Shown: piece by piece, positions 57,883-64,000 of the stretch
Layout: every line of letters starts with the position of its first letter
How positions within the stretch are numbered: the first letter of the stretch is position 1
NCBI GenBank assembly: GCA_013400115.1
Contig: VXBP01002556.1
Span: 315,120 to 379,119, forward strand
DNA from: Rhinopomastus cyanomelas
Taxonomy: Eukaryota > Chordata > Aves > Bucerotiformes > Rhinopomastidae
Reading direction: 5' to 3'
DNA: 64,000 bases
The notes under the pieces: generated by a model
Databases searched by the model: none
Seen by the model: only the letters and a program-made list of their open reading frames with translations
What the model was told of the DNA's origin: nothing
Position numbers and translations under genes: made by a program

Positions 57883-58506
57883 TTATAAAGCAAGCAAACG
57901 TTTCCCCCACATTAAATTCTCAGGTCTTTTGATTCCTACACTCTTCTTATTTTTTTTAACGTATTTGTGGAAACGCATCAGAAGATTTGGAAAGGTTTTT
58001 TTTTTTAAATTCAGCAGAGAAATAAAGAAGTTCAGGAACTGTTGAAAGGCTTTTCTGGATCAGTGGGTCCAGCTTCTCATGGTACAGAAAGCTATCATAC
58101 ATCGTACTTTTTGTTACTGGCAAAACTTAAAATTACTTTTCCTTCCTTTATTATCTTTGAAGCTGTTTTCAACTTCAGTCAGAGTTTAAAACCCATTCTT
58201 CCAGTCTGAAGACTAAAATTTATTCATAACCTGTTCTAGCTACATGTTCCTTCTACAGATACGCTGAGATATCTCCTCTGCTCTCTGTTTATCTTCTAAG
58301 CCAGCTCTAAGCTCCTGGCTGTTGTTTTGTTAGCCTAAGCAAGGCCAGCTCTGAGCTTTCCTCCCCAAACAGGCTTTCTCTTCTGACTGAAATAACCATC
58401 CTTCAAAGCACCTGCTTCAGCTGAATTTACCCTTCTTGGCCTGGGGAGCACTAATCTCTGCACATCGTTCCTGTGTGAGCACAAAGAAAAGACTTCTTTG
58501 TTTTGA
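57883..58506. other. Intergenic unique sequence
   Basis: No gene. GGATCAGTGGGTCCAGC near 58059 may be a very old repeat. Confidence 0.4.
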
Positions 58507-58687
58507 GGGCAGCAGAGCACCAGAAAGGGCTGCCCAGAGAGGCTGCTGAGTCTCCTTCTCTGGAGATATTCAAAACCCAACCCAGGTGCCACCCTGTGCA
58601 ACCTGCTCTAGGTGAACCTGCTTTAGCAGAGGGGTTGGACTAGATGATCTCCAGAGGTCTCTTCGCACTTCTACCATTCTGTGATTA
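58507..58687 (+). mobile_element. CR1 3' fragment, divergent subfamily
   Basis: Plus-oriented: AGGGCAGCAGAGCACCAG to TACCATTCTGTGATTA, with the GATGATCTCCAGAGGTCTC variant of the 3' region. Confidence 0.92.
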
Positions 58688-59209
58688 TCACCTCTTTCAT
58701 TGCTGCTTGCTTCACTTAATGGTGAAGCAGAGCAACATCGAGAGAACAATGCCTGCCAAGCTGAGTTTATCTGTGACAAGGCAGAGGCAAGGACTTTCAA
58801 CAGGGGTGTTTTAATGATTCTGTGTGAGATGGATGCTCCTACACTGGGGTCAGGACGATTCTGCTCAGACACCCCTTCCCAACGGTGTACTCTTTTGGAG
58901 ACAGGTTTTTCTACTTTGCTTTCTGAAGCAAATACTGCTGAGTGCCACAACGGTGACATTCACCCAGGGAGTGAGTTCTTAAGGAGCAGCTTACTGAAAG
59001 CCCTGCTACAGGGACTGACTGGATCACATGCATTTCACTTTTCATTCTGGTTTGGCAGAAGGTGTCCTAGATACTCCCCTGAGAATGACACAGCCTTGCC
59101 CACAGAGAAGAATAAAGTTTAATGGAAGCAGGGAATGCTGGAGTGTCAACAGGAAGCCTGTATCCAGGGCTAAGCAACAGCAGTTGCTCTATCAATCAGT
59201 GAACCATCT
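58688..59209. other. Intergenic unique sequence
   Basis: Overlapping open frames on both strands (up to 140 codons) without any recognised domain. Confidence 0.4.
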
Positions 59210-59720
59210 CCAGCAAAGGATGAGTTCTGGGAAAATGAGAGGAGACCTGTGGTTTGAAATGAAAACTGGTTTAATGAAAGAGCAAAACCAATGCAAATAT
59301 AATGTACACAAAGCTATCCCCAGGCCAGGACAGAAGCCCCTATGTCCTCAGTGAAGTTCCCCCTTTATAACATGAGTGATGTTTGCCACCTGGGATGCAT
59401 CTGGCTGTAGCCAACTGGAGTCAGCTGCCCTGGCTGACTCAGAGCTGCTACTGGCTTGCAGACCATAGCACACCTGTGGATCTCTCCCAGTGAAACCAGT
59501 ACATGGTGCTTCGGTGCAGCTTCTCAGCATCTTCTCTCATCTTAAGCCACACACTGCAAAAAGGCTCTACGGGTGCCCGTTGGTGAGTAAGTTGAGCTTC
59601 TCTTATATCTCATTGCAACCTCTGCCACAGCCCGCTGTTTACCCTGATGCTTACTCTCCCACACACCACCCAAGCTCTGTGGAAACAGCAGAAGCTTGCT
59701 TCAGCTGCCTCTAGTGTCTG
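59210..59720 (-). mobile_element. Eroded LTR relic of an endogenous retrovirus (ERVL-like), bounds approximate
   Basis: On the minus strand the order is that of an LTR: GCCAGGGCAGCTGACTCC (U3), the TATA motif GTTATAAAG (59371-59363), the polyadenylation signal ATTAAA (59275-59270) about 90 bases later, then CCAGTTTTCATTTCAAACC and a T/C-rich end (U5-like). No viral genes are attached, so it is probably a solo LTR. The outer ends are not defined. Confidence 0.5.
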
Positions 59721-61291
59721 CACAGCTTAGTCAGGTCTTTAGTAAAGGGTTTGAAGGAACTGCTCTGAGGCGTTACAGGTACTGAAGGGATGCTAATGAG
59801 GGCAATACGAATGCCAGTGGCTACTGCATAGCACAAACCAGACTCTCTTGTACCTCAGGGAGCAACTGCTGTAAAAGAACCAGGCAAACTGAGGGTTGTT
59901 CTGAATAACGGTGTGTGCTAGTTCTTAGCCCAGGGCTGTGTCAGGCTGCTTTCTAAGAGATGGGCAGCATCTAGGCTCCATGGTCGTGCAAAATGACATT
60001 GGAAACCTTCACATAAGACTCAGCCATTCAGACCCACCCAGCAAGGTGAGCCCTGTACTTTAAATTCTTTCTTTGCAAAGTATGTAATTTTCTTGTCAGA
60101 CTAGTCCTCTTCATGCAGGTACACACACAGAATCTTCTGCTGTAGACTTTATTTTCTGGAAAGAATTACTTTTCTTTTTAGGAATAGCTTAAATAACCTG
60201 GAAAATGATTTTATCACTTACTTATTGCTGTGTGGGAAGTACTAATTATCAAAGAATTCAAGCTTATAGGGGTGAAATGTTTTTGAAGTCTCTTTATAGC
60301 AACAGATATATGGGAAACGCATAAGTTGGGAAGCTATTATAGGGCCCAACACTTTGAATAATTTCTGGGTAGATTAAACAACTAAACTCAAATTAAACAT
60401 AATAGAGAGACTATCTTGTGCTCATGTGAAGTCCTGCACAGAGTAGCAGGAGCAACAGAAATTCTATAAATTATTTCTAGTCAGAGGGGAAAAAAACCTA
60501 CAGCAAAGAATCTTGATATCAGCCTAATTTCTTAAGGAAATTAATGTCTCAGCTGGATTCCTTGAAACTGACTACGGGTTGTCTCTCCTCATTCGCATTT
60601 CTATTGATTTTAAAAACGAAACAAACAAACTCTTGTTCTTTGAGCTTTCAGGAGCAAAGTGTGGTAGAAGCTTTCATAGCCTGGATACTGTGTTGCTCTT
60701 CTGACATTAGATGTAACAGAATGAAAAGTCCTAACAGTTTGCTATTGTTTTTTTGCACTCTTTAAATTGAAAAACCCCACAGAGCAGTGTGGCAAGATGG
60801 AAACAAAGCCCTTCTAAGTCCAGAGAAGATAAAGTTACAGAAAGAAAACAAAGCAAAAAAAAAAATTAAATAAAAATTTAAAACTTTCTGGGCAGTTCTA
60901 CTCCACTGAATGTTTTGACCAACAAATGAATAATCTTCTCTTTCCTCCTCTCTTCCCACACGTTAAAAAAAAAAAATGGATAAGATAGAATGAGGAAAAA
61001 AATCAAACTGCTAATAAATTCAACAAATGTGTGTTTGGAAACCAAATATCCAATGTAAAGAACATACTCCCCAAAACATCTAGATTTTTCTTGTGGTGTT
61101 GCAGTCAGTTGTTTAATTGTAGTCATTTTCGTTGGCACAAAGTTTTTGCAGCACAGTTAAACTCCACTTCCCCCTCATGTATGTTTCCTATCCTCATGGT
61201 CAGGATTTTCTGTAAACTTTTCTGTAATAGTTTCTGTAAACTATTAGTCCTCTGGATGTAAAACTGAAAGCCTCAGGGTGCATCTCTCAGT
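59721..61291. other. Intergenic unique sequence
   Basis: No gene. Two A-runs of 11-12 bases at about 60855 and 60965. Confidence 0.5.
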
Positions 61292-61417
61292 CTCACCTGC
61301 CTGGACATGTTTCTCTGCAGCTTGATCTAGATGATCCTGCTCTGGCAGGGGGATTGGACTAGATGATCTTTTGAAGTCCCTTCCAATCCTTAATGTTCTG
61401 TGAATCTGTGATTCTAC
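61292..61417 (+). mobile_element. CR1 3' end fragment
   Basis: Plus-oriented: CTCACCTGCCTGGACATG to GTGAATCTGTGATTCTA. Confidence 0.94.
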
Positions 61418-62082
61418 ATGATCTAAGCACCAGATTTTTCATGTGAGATTGGTACAAGATGTCTCCAATCAATGTGCAACAATCACTGCTGAGAAGGAAT
61501 CTTTCTCCTACTTTTAGTTAGAGAACAACTATTCCTCTCTGTCTCAGCCACTTTCAAGGCTGAAATATGGAGAGAAAGACAACCACAGGATGGGATCATT
61601 CATCTCCACGTGTCTAAAGATGCCCTGATAAAATTGTTCCCAGGTAATTCCAATCGTCTATATTTTTAGACCATTATTAACTGTTAAGTCTTAATTGGTG
61701 CCAGATGTGTCCATCATGCTACCCGTTAGATCATCTGTCTGACAATTTAAAAGTAATATAACGGGGCATAAAAGCCTAAAATTAAACCCTACTTAATGGT
61801 ACTGAATGTATTGATCTAAAAATAAGAAATCACAAAGAAGAAATCGTACCAGCTGGGCTAGATCAGAAAAGACCTGCTCTAGCCATCATGGATGTGTCTT
61901 TCAAACTGCTGTACTTTCAGAAATGGACCAAAGCAGAGGCTGATATAAATCAGTGCCGGTCCAGTTACTTCAGTAGACTCAACATAGCGTTGGCAGAGCA
62001 CCTGAGCCTTTAAACTCTACTGAAAGCAGGGTGAGAGGTGATTGCTTTCTAGCTTTCTACTGACAGTTTTATCCATGAATGA
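61418..62082. other. Intergenic unique sequence
   Basis: Nothing recognisable. Confidence 0.5.
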
Positions 62083-62114
62083 TCACAGAACATTAGGAAT
62101 TGGAAGGGACCTTG
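62083..62114 (-). mobile_element. CR1 3' tip cut off at an N
   Basis: Reverse-oriented, 32 bp: ATCACAGAACATTAGG and TTGGAAGGGACCTTG, then N at 62115, then non-CR1 sequence. Confidence 0.85.
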
Positions 62115-62115
62115 N

Positions 62116-62873
62116 GAAAATAAGATTTTAGAAAATGCCTCAGCACTTGAAACGCACTCAAAAATATCTGATCACATATTTTGGCCTAAATGGAAGAGGA
62201 GCTGCTTTGTCAGTTTGGTCTTGTGTAAGATGACACACAAACACAAAGCTTTAAAAACACCGGTTGGGTCTGTGCACCCGGTGTGGCTGCTCTGACATCC
62301 AAATACACGTTCTACAGGAATTCCAAAGCTCTGCTCCCCAAATTGCATTGCTATCCATTGACTTCCTCTACTTTTTGTAATTCCAGATGCTCGTTACCAA
62401 AAACTAGAAAATTGTTATTGATTACAGTGCCCACTGTAGTCTAAGGGGAACTGATTTAAAAATTGCCATTAATTATACTAACTAATCGAGTGACTTCAGT
62501 TAAGATTGAAATTGATATTACTAATTGCATTGGTTTCAGCCTCAATATGAAATTTCTTCAACAGTTTTGTTAGGATAATTAACGAGGAAAAGAGAACTGT
62601 GTTAATTAAAAAGACACAATCACCATATATCAGATGAGTTTCATTATTATTCTTCTTGACAACACATTCTCATTGGGAAACATTGCAGCTATCTTTGCTG
62701 CATTTATCTTCTACTAATTACTGAGTCCAGTAAATTTTGTCTGGTCCAGGCAAACTTGTGCAGAAAAATATTACTTCATCCATTTTCTTTCATACTGGAA
62801 ATTCCACAGTTAATCAGAAGGGGAACAGTTTTCCTTGCAAACGTGCAAGATAATCCTGCTGCAGAACTAATGT
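62116..62873. other. Intergenic unique sequence
   Basis: AT-rich, nothing recognised. Confidence 0.5.
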
Positions 62874-63282
62874 CACAGAATCACAGAACATTAGGGATTG
62901 GAAGGGATCTTGAAAGATCGTCTGGTTTAATCCCTCCACCACAGCAGGATCAATTAGATCAAGTCACATAGGAACATATTCAGGGGGGTTTTAAACCTCT
63001 CCAGAGAAGGAGATGCCACAACTGCCTTGGGCAGCCCCTTCCAGTGCTCTGTCATCCTCACTGTGAAGAAGTTCCTTCTCATATTTATGTGGAGGAACTT
63101 ATGTTCCAGCTCACACCCACTGCCCCTTGTCCTATCATTAGATGATGCTGAGCAGAGCCTGGCTCTACCCTCCTGACACTCACCGTTCACATGTTCATCA
63201 ACATTAATGAGGCCAACCCTCAGTCTCCTTTGTTCCAAGCTAGAGACCCAGCTTCCTCATCAGAGAGATGTTCCAAACCCCA
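62874..63282 (-). mobile_element. CR1 3' fragment
   Basis: Reverse-oriented, from TCACAGAATCACAGAACATTAG to GAGATGTTCCAAACCC. Young subfamily. Confidence 0.95.
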
Positions 63283-63690
63283 GACCATTTACCAGGATAA
63301 TTGGGAGAAAAAACAAAATAACAATTTTAAAGAAAAAATATTTAAAGAATAAAATCTGGGTGCTGTACTGAAGCTCTTCAGTTTCTAAAACCATGACGGT
63401 CAGTGTCACTTTAACTTAGGAATGCTCTTTGTTGCCTGCTTGGCCCAAATACTTCAAGACTTCAAACAACCTGCAAAATCCAGTCTCTGAGTTAGGCAAG
63501 TTGCCCTTGCCAAGCACTGTCAAATTACTGATATCTGCTTGTGGCTGTCTACTTCTGGACAACACTGTGAGGAAGCATCCATAGCCTGACCTAGCCCGAG
63601 TGGAAAAATAAAGCGTAGCAAAGTTTCCATCTCTGTCTCTTTTTGTGTGATGCAGTGCTTCACTACGGCATCACCTCTAACAATTCTAGG
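63283..63690. other. Intergenic unique sequence
   Basis: Nothing recognisable. Confidence 0.5.
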
Positions 63691-64000
63691 TTCAAAGAAT
63701 CACTCTGGTTGGAAAAGACCCCTGGGATCATCGAGTCCAACCACCTACCCTACCTTACAAGTTCACTCCCAAACCTTATCCCTCAACACCTCATCCAAAC
63801 AATTCTTAAACACATCCAGGGATGGTGACTCAACCACCTCCCTGGGGAGCCCATTCCAGTGCTTGATCACCCTTTCTGTGAAAAAATTCTTCCTGATATC
63901 AAGTCTAAACTTACCCTGTTGTAACCTGAACCATTGCCTCTTGTTCTATCACTAATTGCTTGTGAGAAGAGACCAGCACCAACCTCTCCACAATGTCCCT
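63691..64000 (-). mobile_element. CR1 3' fragment, runs off the window
   Basis: Reverse-oriented: TTCAAAGAATCACTCTGG then AAAAGACCCCTGGGATCATC. Its 3' region matches that of the nested copy at 5621-5942, so both are the same subfamily. Confidence 0.94.

Noticed and set aside
17451..64000. SLC36A4, MTNR1B or other neighbours expected from human gene order
   Set aside because: I looked for transmembrane-type or receptor-type exons on both strands and saw none; they probably lie further right.

Overview
The window looks like bird nuclear DNA. Fragments of CR1 LINEs occur from end to end, many finishing in the ATTCTGTGATTCTGTGA-type 3' end that is typical of avian CR1. By my own boundaries they cover about 13 kb of the 64 kb, roughly one fifth. 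That is heavy for a bird and would fit a lineage with a CR1 expansion such as woodpeckers and relatives (Piciformes) or hoopoe/hornbills; this lineage guess is an inference. I see no bacterial operons, CRISPR array, rRNA gene or functional tRNA gene. The window is ordinary eukaryotic intron and intergenic DNA with one recognisable gene.

Region 1 (1 to about 17.4 kb, minus strand): the 5' part of DEUP1 (deuterosome assembly protein 1, formerly CCDC67), paralogue of CEP63. A GC-rich promoter with an untranslated first exon (splice donor at 17195/17194) is followed by four coding exons at 16331-16276, 9911-9740, 6735-6640 and 1958-1824. Their splice sites and phases agree and they encode the first 153 residues, a coiled-coil protein. 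The rest of the gene lies beyond the left edge. The promoter holds a good RFX X-box (17307-17320), which suits a multiciliated-cell gene. The introns carry CR1 copies, a cluster of strong hairpins (875-1043), and a 28-bp perfect palindrome (11077-11104).

Region 2 (about 17.4 to 64 kb): I recognise no protein-coding gene. In human, DEUP1 is flanked upstream by SLC36A4 in divergent orientation, so this stretch is probably the intergenic space towards that gene, but none of its exons is visible. The contents are CR1 copies in both orientations, some nested or inverted; a tRNA-derived SINE with a CR1-like tail inserted in a CR1 (26825-26985); two eroded LTR relics (near 39.45-39.86 and 59.21-59.72 kb); simple repeats; and an 85-bp minisatellite (55545-55878) in which each of four units carries a perfect CTCF core motif in the same orientation.

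The most distinctive items are the CTCF-motif minisatellite, the nested tRNA/CR1 SINE, the hairpin cluster in a DEUP1 intron, and the X-box. I found nothing that amounts to a new multi-gene system. Two single N bases (29179, 62115) both fall in CR1 sequence, and at least the first seems to mark missing or misjoined sequence.
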